From Ancylostoma caninum (lineage: Eukaryota > Nematoda > Chromadorea > Rhabditida > Ancylostomatidae): 64,000 nt of DNA. Positions within the stretch are counted from its first letter, which is position 1. Each line of letters starts with the position of its first letter. Location: NCBI GenBank assembly GCA_037903475.1, contig JBAJFG010000615.1, positions 2,194,501 through 2,258,500 of the forward strand. Reading direction: 5' to 3'. The position numbers and the translations under genes are program-made. Positions 39,701 through 49,944 of this stretch are shown here, in pieces. The notes under the pieces are model-generated. The model did no database searches. It was not told the origin of the DNA and was given only the letters and a program-made list of their open reading frames with translations.

Positions 39701-40087
39701 CGTAGCCGTTCTTAGACGTAAATGTAGCCACAAGCTGCAAAGAGGCGTAAATAGGCATCAAAAACGTGAGAATTGGAGGCATTACAGCTGAAAAAGTAGC
39801 GACTCTACTATCTCCGCTAGTTTCCGTGAGTAGCCTTGAGAAGAAGTTGGTTAGCGCTTAATTGAATTACTTTTATGCAGTGAAATCGAGAAAAGAATTA
39901 CTCAGAACAGTTAAGTAGCGCTGCCTCTGAGATCGATATGTTGTCGCACAATCAACAATGAGAGAGATTGAGCACGTCTAGGAGAATTGAGGCAATGAGA
40001 GAATGAGGAGGAGTCGGAGGGAGAGGACGAGCACGAAGCTCTTTCACATTGGTGAACTCACTTTCTAATGACCACGTAATATGCGCA

Positions 40088-40477
40088 TTACGTCGAGCAC
40101 AATAGAGCTTCGTCGAGCACACGAGATTGTGTAAAGTGATCTGCAGATCCCTTTTTTTGCTTTGGGGCTAGTCCACGTCCTCGGGATGGATACCAGATAT
40201 CCTCGGGATTTTGAAATGAGATCTCTTCCTTTTTTGATCTGAACTCGGCAACGCTGACCTCAAATTTGTTCTCTGTTTCTGCATTAACACATAACAAATG
40301 AGGGTATGAACGTTTTCCTGTACTAAGTATGAATACATTTTCCATCTCCTCCAAACAAATCCTTTGAAAAAAGTGGTATTTTGGTACAAAATACATGTAA
40401 TATATATGAAATTCATTTTGGGAGCCGGCGGGGTAGCAATTCCTGCGTCCGGTACTGATAGTCGCCACCACGTGCAA
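40088..40477 (-). other. Unassigned minus-strand open frame
   Basis: A frame with an internal ATG near 40345 encodes about 85 protein-like residues (ENVFILSTGKRSYPHLLCVN and onward, rich in Lys and Glu) and ends with TAA. No family is recognised. Its 5' side runs into a family D MITE at about 40440, so if it is a gene fragment its upstream part is missing or displaced. A retroelement fragment is an alternative. Confidence 0.25.
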
Positions 40478-40559
40478 CCCCCGACTGAAATAGACGAGCC
40501 AATAGTTTCACCATTTTGGACGCTGGCACACTTTTGTCACACCGCTAGAGCCGCCACCA

Positions 40560-40823
40560 GCAGTGCTGAACGCAGAAAGTGGGCCGGAGGGAGTGGGAAA
40601 AAAGGGGTCTCCCCGCTTTGGGGACACATATGGAAAATAAAATTGATAAAAAGATCAGTTATAATAATTAGTAATTAATAAAAACTATTTTGAAAATAAC
40701 CATAAAAATATCATTATTATAAGTACTGTAAAGTACTATAGCTTCAAAAATTTGGCGACCCATTCTAGGGGATGCCTCCACCCTTGCCCGCCCCCCTTCC
40801 GCCCCCTGCGTCCGCCACTGGTC
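40560..40823. mobile_element. MITE family D copy
   Basis: The left end is ACGCAGAAAGTGGGCCGGAG and the right end is CCCCCTGCGTCCGCCACTG. The centre is AT-rich (TTGATAAAAAGATCAGTTAT), and CTTCAAAAATTTGGCGACCC is shared with other copies. A second truncated end (CTGCGTCCGGTACTGATAG) lies at about 40443-40461, suggesting nested or tandem insertion. Confidence 0.65.
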
Positions 40824-40999
40824 ACCAGAGGTTTCCCCACGCTTGAACGCCGGCGCACCCTTTTGGCAACAGTTGTCTTCATCATTACTGGTGGCCACTT
40901 TGTGGGGCACACGCACGCACGCATTCACAAATTTTCCTAACACATAACGGACAATACGACCCACCGGTGTGTCGTATCCGTTTTATCCCTTTCTCTTAG

Positions 41000-42075
41000 G
41001 TGGAACTCCCCCAAATTCTGCCCCTAGGGGTTACTCTACCCGCTGAACACGGAAATGGCGTCCATTTTGTAGCGTAACTGCGACACTGTAGGATTACTGT
41101 AGTCATACTGTAGATACTGTTGATGTATTTTCTCACTGCATCTACTGCAAATTTGAACTTTGGGGTTACTTGACGTGCTGAACATGAATATGCCATCAGT
41201 CCTGCACCGTAGAGCAGTACTGTAAGGCTACTGTTGCGTTACCGTATGGCTACTGCAGGCATACTGTAGATGCATTTTGTTCACCAAATTCAGTGAAACT
41301 TTGGCAAGTGGGGATATTTGACATGCTGAGCACGAATTTGACATACATTTGATATATTGCCGTGAACTTCTGCAAGTAGTGCTGCAAGTACTTTAGACAG
41401 AACGATTCTCTTCACTCCATCTATCTATTCTAATATTTTCACACATGAAAAGTTACAAGATCTACATACATATTTCATATCTTAACATAGAACAAATTCC
41501 AATTAAACTATCTGGCGAATTAATTTGAGCACTTCTTATGATACTTGTTGAAATAATCAATAATTGAAGCAATCAATACAGAAATGCATATGGCACTTGT
41601 TGTACCGCATATTGACTTTTTTGGTATTCACATCTGCAGAGCGAGATCCTCTTTTCTCCGAAAACACGTAAAAATTTGCGAAATGACTGAAGTAGTAGCG
41701 TCGAACAATCTGTTTTTTACTGCATGCATACAGTTGATCTACAGAAAGACTTTTCTGTGGTAAACGAATGTCATATATGAGATCAGAGTGTGAAATAATC
41801 CCATTTTCGGGCAAGTTCCGATGCAAAACCTTTCCCACAGTTCCTACAGTATGATTACAGTAACCCTGCAGTGATGCGATACAGTAGACAATGGATATCA
41901 CATTCTTAATCTGTATGTAAAATAATCCTTCTGTGCAAATGTTGGTTGAATTCTGATAGAAAAAGGTCTTTCTATAGTTTCTACAGTATACATACAGTAA
42001 CACTCCAGAAGTGCTCTACGAAGTAAAATAGATGGCATATTTGTGATCAGCATGTCAAATATGCCCTAATTCCCG
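41000..42075. repeat. 1-kb palindromic element with CTGAACACGAATATG motifs
   Basis: The left half carries three plus-oriented motifs (near 41042, 41172 and 41318), each preceded by GGGGTTAC or GGGGATAT. The right half carries reverse-oriented relatives (near 41765, 41945 and 42030), with many CTACAGTA/TACTGTAG repeats on both sides. This looks like a long inverted-repeat element. No transposase frame is visible. Confidence 0.55.
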
Positions 42076-42564
42076 CAGCTGAGTGAGAAAGAAGCGCAAA
42101 TTCGCTTTGGTCCAAAGTGGCCCTGAGCGGAAAATCTGCATTCTCGCGAATGTGTTAAAAGTATATATGGAGCATGATTGTGGTCAGATTTTTTTTCAAA
42201 CGCTCGAGATTTGGCTAGAACCGATCTTTAAATACATATATCTACCAAAACCCTATAGAACCGGAGTTATGATATGAAACGAATAGGGTAAAGAGTTCCA
42301 GCAAAGTTTTTTCCATGGTTTTGGTGCTAATGAGTTGTAAGGAAGTTCATGAATGAGCGGATCTAGGTCACGATCCCAATATGTTATCCACAAGATGTTT
42401 CAGCAGGGTCAGCGAGAAGAGTTCCAATTTTGCCTTATTTGGGCAGTATCTGGTAGAGGGAATCGTTTCGATGACGGCAACAAAAGAGAGCGGACAGGTT
42501 GTAGTGAAGAGATGCGCTCACTAGGCCCAGTGCAAACGGAATTGTAGAAAGTGTCTTAAAGTGT

Positions 42565-43090
42565 CTGTCTCATCGGATCGGCTTCTTTTTAGAAATTTCG
42601 CCTAGACTCCACTGAAGGGGGTTATTTGATGTACTGGCTTTTCCAGAGATTTCCCCTAGACTTCTTTAAGGGGAGCACTCACGGGAGCTTCTGAAAAAAA
42701 TTCTTTCGCTTTTTTAGCGGCATATCGGGGTTTTTAGGGACGGTGAACTCATTGACAATGATGAAGCAGCATGAAACACGCGAAAAACGCAGAAAATGGT
42801 GGCGGTATTTCCCGTGTGTCCAAAGCGCGGACGAGTATTCCGTGATAGGTCCCCTGATAAATGCTGTACATTCCACACCCCAGACGCGCTAGCCCATTAT
42901 GATTGGTGCATCCAACCAATGTGCCAATCATGGTAGCGTTGTCGCGCCCCATTTTCCAGCACGATGATACGCACCCTATCTTCGCAGGTAGGCCTCTATT
43001 CGCCGTGTTCAACCTATTGTTGTGATTGTCCAGAGGCCGACTACAGTCTGTCCGAAACGACGAGTCCGCCCCGTGAGTGCTGTTTTGAAG
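42565..43090. mobile_element. MITE family E fragment next to family B copy
   Basis: 42565-42662 has family E sequence (GGATCGGCTTCTTTTTAGAA, TTTCGCCTAGACT twice). From 42673 a family B element starts (GGGGAGCACTCACGGGAGCT) and ends near 43090 (CCCGTGAGTGCTGTTTTGAA), sharing the interior ATCGGGGTTTTTAG and GCGCGGACGAGTATTCCGTGA with the 8438 copy. Confidence 0.6.
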
Positions 43091-44167
43091 GCTCGAACCA
43101 GACTCGGCGGCGGAGGTATGGACGGTGGCCGCGCTTTGTGACTCGTCGGCTTCCTGGGGTCGTGGGGCGGCGAGGGGCTGCCATCAGTTCAATGTGCCTC
43201 AATCTCGAAAACTAAAATTCATCGCCAAGGAAGTTGAAAAATAGTTTTAAAAAATGATCATAACAGCAAAGAGAATACTTACGGACATTTCTACAGAGTA
43301 ACGAATGGAGTTCAGAGCTTTAAATTAGTTTTAATTTTTTAAAGGTACTTAGCGAATTAAAAAAATTAACGGGATGATGGGCTAGATGGTGCTATAATGA
43401 TAAGTAGCAGATATCGGAAAACAATGCAATAATGATGTAAAACCAGCGAATAGATTGCCGATCCATGGAACCCATGAGGATTCGCCCCAGGCAGTAATCC
43501 ATTCCCCGCAATAAGTGCAAGAAATGAATCCATGATCTCTGAAGTCAGATGGTAATACATATGTATTCAAACACTGATATAATAACGACTGATGCTAACG
43601 TTTCTTTGGCTCCTTTTTCTTTTCTTTTTTTTTTGTTCCTAGTGTGTTTTCGTTCACAAATCTGCCATTCCGGTGCTTGTTTGGAAGAGACGATTTCGGG
43701 ATCAATTTACATCTGTTCATCAATATCCATGGGTTATTTTTCATACCCACTCATACGATATTATATGAGAAATCACTAGTGTTTCTCTTCAATAAACCAG
43801 GCCTTCCCATGACGACGCCGCTTGACGCTCGAAGAAGCCGGAGGAGGCCGCGGCGATCGATTCGCATGCAGCGTGTGGAAGCTGAGGCGCCTCGACGCTG
43901 CTCGCAGTCGGGTCTGAGTATTTGGTGCAGTGATCGCAAAACCAGAACTAGTTTTATACCATAGCATCGTTTTTGTGGGGATGTGGTAAGATTACAAGTT
44001 AGGAAGCTTTGGCAGGGGAATGGCAGTCTGATAAGGTTTTTCCCACTTTTTTTGCCCAAAAATCCCGAAATTTTCTCCACTTATAAGTGTACTGACTAAG
44101 GGTTCATGAAGGCAATAAACATGAATCGTATTCATTTTGTTCCGTAGTCCCACTTACGTTAGCTATG

Positions 44168-44346
44168 TACAGGGAACTTCAAACGACTGTGCAAGCAGCG
44201 GAACAGCGGGGCGGCGTGGCAATCGGGTTGCCTCCTGCCGGTAGAAGCAGAGAAACCAAAGCCGAGTGGAGAAACTCTGTGCCTCTGCCCAAGAGAGCCG
44301 TGTCGCTGTCCCGCCCCTTGCGCACGGCCGTTTGGAGTCTCATGTA
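44168..44346. mobile_element. MITE family A copy
   Basis: The left end is TACAGGGAACTTCAAACGAC and the right end is CCGTTTGGAGTCTCATGTAG. The interior shares GTAGAAGCAGAGAAACCAAA and CCCAAGAGAGCCG with the other copies. Confidence 0.75.
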
Positions 44347-44459
44347 GTTTGCGGGCCACCCCACTGTCATTACTCTGAGTTCTCTGCCCGTATTAACATT
44401 TTATTTCATTCTCCCATATGACTCTCAACGTAATCTTACAATGCTATGGTAAAACTAGT

Positions 44460-44965
44460 GGAATTTTAGTGATCAGGGCATCAAATAACCCCCTTAAAGG
44501 CAGCAGCCGCTCAAATTTCGTGTCTGAGATTTTGCTCTCTTTGACGTTTTCAGAGTCCCAGAACTCATACCCAGCAGTGAAATAGCGAGAAACTCGCGAG
44601 AAACCCACGAAATTGGGTTTGTCCTCTTCCATGCTTCCCTTCGCGCTCCACTGACACTCGTGAGTCCCGCTATATAGGCACGGTCATACGCGCTTGTAAG
44701 CATGCCGATTCCTCGTTAGCTGGCGCGCCGTCACTATGAAGGCACGAGCAATGGGGCTGGGCCCACAATTTCGAATTCTATCAGGGATTTCTTCATAGTT
44801 AAGTCATGATTCTTTGTGTCCGTTTAACATTTATGATGCACTGCCAGTGTGCACCACCACTAGGACTTGGAATAGTACTCGAGAATATTAATGGGCGCTG
44901 CCTTGTGAAGTCTAGGCGAAATTTCCAAGGAAATCCGATTCAGTGACAAGACAGTTCTTATAAGG
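44460..44965. mobile_element. Nested family E and family B fragments
   Basis: The edges carry family E arm sequence (GATCAGGGCATCAAATAACC at the left; GAAGTCTAGGCGAAATTTCC at the right). Family B-like sequence (TTAAAGGCAGCAGCCGCTCA, then GCGAGAAACTCGCGAGAAAC) is inserted between them, so a nested insertion is likely. Confidence 0.5.
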
Positions 44966-44989
44966 CATTCGGAAAGGAGTCGTTACTGG

Positions 44990-45180
44990 TGCGTTCACGG
45001 ACCTGAGGCGAGTCATGTGTTCCACGTACTCCCACATCATCTCCGGGACCCTTTCTAACATGTTAAGCAGTTAAAAATCACTGCGACTAACAAGCTTGAA
45101 CATGCGCGACTTGCCAAAGGCCCCTCTGATCTCTTTACGTAAAAATGCACCAATACCGTCTCATTTCTGAACTATATACT
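44990..45180. repeat. Dispersed repeat, inverted copy at 61305-61490
   Basis: TCCACGTACTCCCACATCAT, CTAACATGTTAAGCAGTTAA and TACGTAAAAATGCACCAATAC occur here. Their reverse complements occur in reversed order at 61305-61490, about 16 kb away. Identity is roughly 85 percent by eye. Confidence 0.75.
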
Positions 45181-45366
45181 GTCTTTTTCACCAATCTTGT
45201 CACTTGGTAGGCTTCCAAGATGAGGTAAGTCTCGCCATTGTTATAGGCGAGACATGTTCTGGCACGTTTCCAGTAACTGATAGCGCTCAATTTTCAAGAT
45301 TAGACGTGTCTTGTGTAGCTACACGCAAAACATTGAATTGCTCTAATTTTTTGGAACAGGTAGTAT

Positions 45367-45538
45367 GTACAGTGCCGTAGATCCGCCTCGTTCTCAAGGC
45401 GCATCGCCTCAGACCACACGTGGCGTCCTGCTGGCAACATTCCCGCAGCCAATCGGCTGAGTATCGATCGCCATCAGGACGCCACGTGTGATCTTAGGCG
45501 GTGCGCCTTGAGGATGGGGCGGATCTACGGCACTGTAC
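45367..45538. mobile_element. Inverted-repeat MITE (GTACAGTGCCGTAGATC ends)
   Basis: GTACAGTGCCGTAGATCCGC at the left and GCGGATCTACGGCACTGTAC at the right are perfect reverse complements. A second inner pair (CACACGTGGCGTCCTG / CAGGACGCCACGTGTG) shows the element is almost wholly palindromic. Confidence 0.85.
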
Positions 45539-45726
45539 CTGTACATACAATTCTGTTGGCGCTGGGGCGTGGCGAGTGCACCTCCAGACTCTAGACTCGA
45601 ACTCGACGCCTGGTTGACTGTCTTCAGTGCAGTTACACGACGCACCTTTAAAAATACGGCTCAGGGTCACGGCTATGCGCCTTGTTCTTTTCCGAATTTC
45701 TCGTCTTGTCTCAAGTGCTCGTTTTT

Positions 45727-45950
45727 AAAGTTATTTATGCTTGTGGCGCGTCAAAGTTTACGCGCCTCTCCAAAAGCTCACAAAGTTTTCGCGCCGACCC
45801 AAAGAAAATGGAAACGCGGTTTGTTCGCGCGGCAGTCGCAACGGCGAAACCAGGAACATTGCTGACCTGCCAGGGTTTCTCTCCGACCTTCCTCCTTTGC
45901 ACGGTGTATCGGCGCGTAAACTTTGACGCGCCGCAAGCATGAATAACTTT
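45727..45950. mobile_element. Inverted-repeat MITE (AAAGTTATT ends)
   Basis: The arms AAAGTTATTTATGCTTGTGG with CGCGTCAAAGTTTACGCGCC are mirrored by GGCGCGTAAACTTTGACGCG with CCGCAAGCATGAATAACTTT. Arms are about 40 bp with few mismatches, in a 224-bp element. Overlapping frames on both strands are shadows. Confidence 0.85.
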
Positions 45951-46208
45951 TTTATCGCATGGCCGTTCAGAATCGACTATATGCATGTCCTTGATCTAAT
46001 TTCAATATTTAAAGCCTTATGTTTGAGTTTTGCCACTAGCGGCGAGAACGCTGCGTGATACATATTCCTAGAAACCTGCGCTTATAGTATTTTAAAAATG
46101 AGTCCCACTGTGGATACTAGTACCGGCGCCCGCGCTTTTCCTTTCCCAGTCTTTATTTTCTGTTCTTTTACGTGGAATGCACATTGTCAAAGGCGAAAAG
46201 GGAGTTGC

Positions 46209-46233
46209 GGGGGGGGGGGGGGGGGGGGGGGGG
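46209..46233. repeat. Poly(G) tract of 25 nt
   Basis: An uninterrupted run of 25 G on the plus strand. Shorter poly(C) or poly(G) tracts occur at 398-409, 23041-23049, 52217-52225, 59270-59280 and 60730-60740. The length may vary or be a sequencing or assembly artefact. Confidence 0.9.
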
Positions 46234-46696
46234 TGGGCACTCGATAGGAGGGTGCACGCTTCACCTTGTAGGGCTAAGCCTATGCTTAGGCATATGTTCA
46301 AGCCTAAGTCCAAGGCCTAATCTTCACAACAGTGCCGCCCTTGACTCCCTTTTCCCCAACAAATAAAAGAATCAGGTTTTAGAGTGGTTTACAGTCATAT
46401 TTCCTTCCAGATCATGTCAACTTCGAAGCGGTTTTCCTCCTCCGATGAATATAGTTGGACTGATTCGGTTAGTAGTTCTTGATACCTTTAAACAAAGTTT
46501 GCTATACGTATGCTTGTGGTCAAACTTTCTTGTGTAATATTAGGATTATGTATAGGAATCTACTCTGTTTTTTCTCAGTTTTCTACTTTTTCTTCGAAAA
46601 TTGGTACTATTGTACTGTCTCACAATAACTGGCGGAGGAGGCGCTAGGCAGGGCCTACTCGAACCTCTCATTTGAAGCATGATGTTATCGCTCCTT

Positions 46697-47105
46697 AAGT
46701 GGCTTTCATACATTTGCCGCGGCGGCAGTCGCCCATGGTTAAGCATAGGCCGGCGACGTCGCGGCGGCGGCGCCGCGGCGACGTCGCCGCGACAGGAGCT
46801 TGTTTAAGTGGCTTTCATACATTTGCCGCGGCGGCAGTCGCCCATGGTTAAGCATAGGCCGGCGACGTCGCGGCGGCGGCGCCGCGGCGCGTCGCCGCGA
46901 CAAGAGCTTGTTTACTTTTTTGCCGCGGCGCCGCCCGGCGACGTCGCCCAGCGGCAAGCGGCAAGGAATGGTCGAGGGGGTATTTTGTCGCTGGGCGACG
47001 TTTGTGTGAAAGCGCGGCATGCCGCTCGGCGGCAACTTTTGCCGCGCACCCACTTTTGCCGCGGCGGCGGCAGCGCCGCCGCGGCAAATGTATGAAAGCC
47101 CCTTT
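46697..47105. mobile_element. GC-rich inverted-repeat element with 109-bp tandem duplication
   Basis: AAGTGGCTTTCATACATTTG followed by CCGCGGCGGC occurs at 46697 and again at 46806, 109 bp apart, with near-identical units. The opposite end at about 47070-47105 is its complement (GCCGCGGCAAATGTATGAAAG). The interior consists of overlapping CGCCGCGGCG and GACGTCGC palindromes and is extremely GC-rich against its surroundings. No real gene is expected despite many open frames. Confidence 0.8.
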
Positions 47106-47671
47106 AGTTCACTGCCGCCGCGACGCTATGAAACTGCGTGTATACAGTCCCTAAACTCCGGCGGACACCCGCTCACCGCGCAGCGTCGTCGCGGTCGATT
47201 TCAAACCGGCAGCGTGAGATCCCCTGGAGTTGGGTTTACGGGTCTCCGGAAAACCGATGATTTCCGGTATCGACCGCGACGTGCGCCCCACTCTGTCCGC
47301 CGATTTTTCCAGGCTATAATCTTAGTCATCCTCAATAACCAAAATCGCATCCCTTCGAGTTGTGGATGTTTTACTATAATTTCGAAAAATGACACAATAG
47401 TTATGATTAATAGGTCGCACGGAGAATTAGAACCAGTTCGGAACACTAAAAGAGTTTTTCGAAACTAATTGGAAGCCACAACTCAGACGTACAAAGCTTT
47501 TCATCACAACTTACTACCGCTAGGTAAGAGCCCATTGAGTGAATGAATAAATGCCGTCGCCAATCATTAAATGAAGTGTGCCCTATCACGCGATCCCGTC
47601 GCCGCGACTGTATTGCTCGTGCAAAACCTAGTGGCGGCTACCAAATCGCGTCGCTTGAGCTATGCCCAGGG

Positions 47672-47874
47672 CTTATGTGATGAAGAATAGGGCCCAGTCG
47701 CATCGCAGTCGCAGCTCAGACGCACGTATTCACGACCTCGCGGCAGCCGCGCGTTCTTTTCGTCGAGGATGTACATGCTGCGTTGACCGGTCTTCATAGA
47801 AAATCTCTCACAAATAGATGCGTGCGACTAATGCGCGACTGGCGCACGCAGCTAGTATAAATTGCCTTATAATC
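47672..47874. mobile_element. MITE family C copy upstream of RAB5IF
   Basis: The right end GGCGCACGCAGCTAGTATAAATTG and interior CACGACCTCGCGGCAGCCGC and TGCGTTGACCGGTCTTCATAG match the 36585 copy. It ends about 140 bp before the RAB5IF ATG, so it lies within or at the edge of that promoter. Confidence 0.6.
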
Positions 47875-48012
47875 ATCACTTATATCTTATTGTTAGTCAT
47901 ATCACATGATAGCATCAATTCTATTGATTTAATAGATAGACTTTTCCAATTGGCCCTCCTCTTAGATCTCTCTGAAAACTTGGGGTGCTTTTGGAGGGCA
48001 CCGGTTAGAAGT

Positions 48013-49507
48013 ATGACGAGCACTTTGCAAGAAAAGGTCAGTTCCATGGAGAAAGCATTAGGAAGGTCCGAAAATACACAGTTGGAAGAGGAGAATTCAG
48101 AGAAAAACAAGATAAAGGTTATAGTGGAAAGTTGCTGTTATAATCGTGATCTGTAAATTCAAAAACTTATGGTCTGTTCTTTGTTATTCCGTCATTTGTT
48201 TTCAGTTATCCAAGGCTTTACGCGGGGGAAGCGAGTGGTCGGACAAAGATGAATTATTGGACGTTGTGTACTGGGGAAAACAGGTACACTTTTCTGTGTC
48301 TCATGATTACTATGCATTGTGCTGTGCTTGTTCAAAACATCTTATTAGATATTATCGTTAATTATTGGGATTGCATTTGGCGCTGCCTCCATGCACGGGA
48401 TTCTTGCAATCCTCGCTTATGTGGTGATATCGACCATGGTAGCTCAACATTTTGTGGTGAAGTATCAGCAGGTGAGCCAATTTAGCTGCAGTGAGCGTCG
48501 ATGGGGCTTAGCTCTCTGCGGTGTGACCGCGTGTGCACCGCCGAATGCTGCAAAACCAAATCGTAGCGATTTTTGTACTTACTCAGACACTTGGCACGGC
48601 CGGGCGCTAGCCGCGCCAGATCTGAAGAGAGAGCACGCTCCATGGAGGGGGTCTAAACGGTGCTGTCGTCACGGCCGCCAAATCGCTGCGGGACCACTGT
48701 CTAGACCCTCCCCTTGGAGCGTGCTCTCTGCGCGGCCGGGCACTCACCGGCCAAGCGCCCGGCCGCGCCGAGTATCTGAGTACGTTGGTGCTATACCCTG
48801 CGTAAAGTGTGGCTTCCTGCGTCGCTGGCAGCCGTGACACCGGAGCCTATGGAATGTTGGCGTAGAGCCGCCGATGCTGCCGGGCTGTCGTCACCTTTGG
48901 CGACTGACCGTTGCTGATGTTTGCTGTCGACCGTGCCGTCGTTAGCGACGGTAGTGCAGTATGCTATACTTCATCTAGAGTAGAGCGGCTACTTCATTCT
49001 TCGCCTTTGTGTACGATTTCCGTTTTGCTTTTTCTCGTAACCTTCGTGCCTCAGTCGTTTATATCGTGTGTCTGCTTTATATCACTGTCGCTTTCTTCTT
49101 TCCTAAAGCCGTTATTTACTGTTATCATAATATGATCGTATTTTTACCGCAGGGAGCTAAGCAGGGACTGAAAGATAAACTAGCAGAATAGAAGAACCAC
49201 GAGGTGGACGAAAAAGTATGAAAAACCACATAATATCACAGAAAAATCGTATGGCACCGCTACAACGAGCTAAATAGCATGTTGTGACCGTCCGCAGAAG
49301 GCTGAGTTCCGTCAATGATCACTGCAGACTTAAGCGCACGCTTTATATGACTTATCTGAGATGTTTGATTCCTTCTTTTATCCTTAGGTTGATGAAGACG
49401 AAGTTGGAGGATTTTGGGAATTGGCAAAGGAAGGTTTTGGGTCCGCTTTTGCGACTTTCATGGTTGCATGGATCACTGTATATTCCGCCTTGTATCACAA
49501 CTCGTAA
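48013..49507 (+). CDS. RAB5IF: RAB5IF (C20orf24) family membrane protein
   Basis: Model: join(48013..48117,48206..48283,48349..48471,49388..49507), 141 residues, all junctions phase 0 with GT-AG. The N-terminal 35 residues are hydrophilic. Exon 2 carries the hallmark GSEWSDKDELLDVVYWGKQ (family: W-x-DKDE-LDV-YW). Exon 3 encodes two hydrophobic segments (IIGIAFGAASMHGILAILAY and onward). Exon 4 carries VDEDEVGGFWELAKEGFGSA followed by a third membrane segment. Family members (PF07019, Rab5ip/EMC6-like) are small ER or mitochondrial membrane proteins. Human RAB5IF binds Rab5 and works with ER membrane-insertion factors and in respiratory-chain assembly. A different ATG further upstream is in frame only with repeat sequence, so 48013 was chosen. 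Intron 3 contains a palindromic MITE. B3GLCT follows on the same strand. Confidence 0.95.
48575..48787. mobile_element. Palindromic MITE in RAB5IF intron 3
   Basis: ACTCAGACACTTGGC and CGGCCGGGCGC at the left are mirrored by GCGCCCGGCCGCGCCGAGTA and CTGAGT at the right. An inner pair GAGAGCACGCTCCATGGAGG / CCTTGGAGCGTGCTCTC and GTCTAAAC / GTCTAGAC completes a nearly full hairpin. It has no coding content. Confidence 0.8.
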
Positions 49508-49944
49508 TGTAGCCAAATAGGTATCTCGGTTTTGTTCTTTTCAAGTGGATAGTAGCGCATAGGCTGTGTAAGAGAATGTGAGGTAAAATTGAGGTAACCA
49601 TGTGATTGTTTTCTTCATGTGATGTGTTGTTTGATATATTGTTTGTTTTGGGTAAGTACTCATATTTCCGAAGCGGTACTCTTATGTGACTTCTGTTCAT
49701 AACGGTTGATTCTATGTAACAATTGTTCCTCCTTTACTCACGCTTGAGCACGGCTACTGTATATTTACCGTAACTGCTTTTGCGTTTTTTTCCAATTCCT
49801 TAACGAAATCTTCTTGCTGTGATAAAACTCCAAGCAATGACTTGTTCACTGAAGCAGGAGGTCGAGCACCAGTTTATTTTTTGGCTGCTCGCTAACTCGA
49901 TTTTTAGGTGTTCTCGACTTTGTTTCAGTTCATGGTACTTTGTA

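Larger units (their letters stand above)
32850..48012. other. 15-kb region without a conserved gene
   Basis: Between the start of the EF-hand gene (minus) and RAB5IF (plus) I found no conserved gene. The main contents are a mariner/Tc1 relic (32953-34227), family B, C, D, E and A MITEs, three GC-rich inverted-repeat elements (45.4-47.1 kb) and a 1-kb palindromic region (41.0-42.1 kb). Several frames look mildly protein-like (37570-37863, 38547-38840, 40088-40477) but carry no domain that I recognise. This stretch includes the presumed promoters of both flanking, divergently transcribed genes. Confidence 0.5.

Noticed and set aside
45569..45986. Overlapping frames of 60-98 codons on both strands
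   Set aside because: They run through an inverted-repeat MITE (45727-45950), giving mirrored peptide runs such as CGASKFTR on both strands.
46209..46233. Poly(G) run as a regulatory G-quadruplex
   Set aside because: A homopolymer of 25 G at one site may be a sequencing or replication artefact, and there is no nearby gene to link it to.
46739..47095. Arg/Ala-rich open frames of 60-100 codons
   Set aside because: They come from the CCGCGGCGGC-rich palindromic element; frames are open on both strands because of composition.
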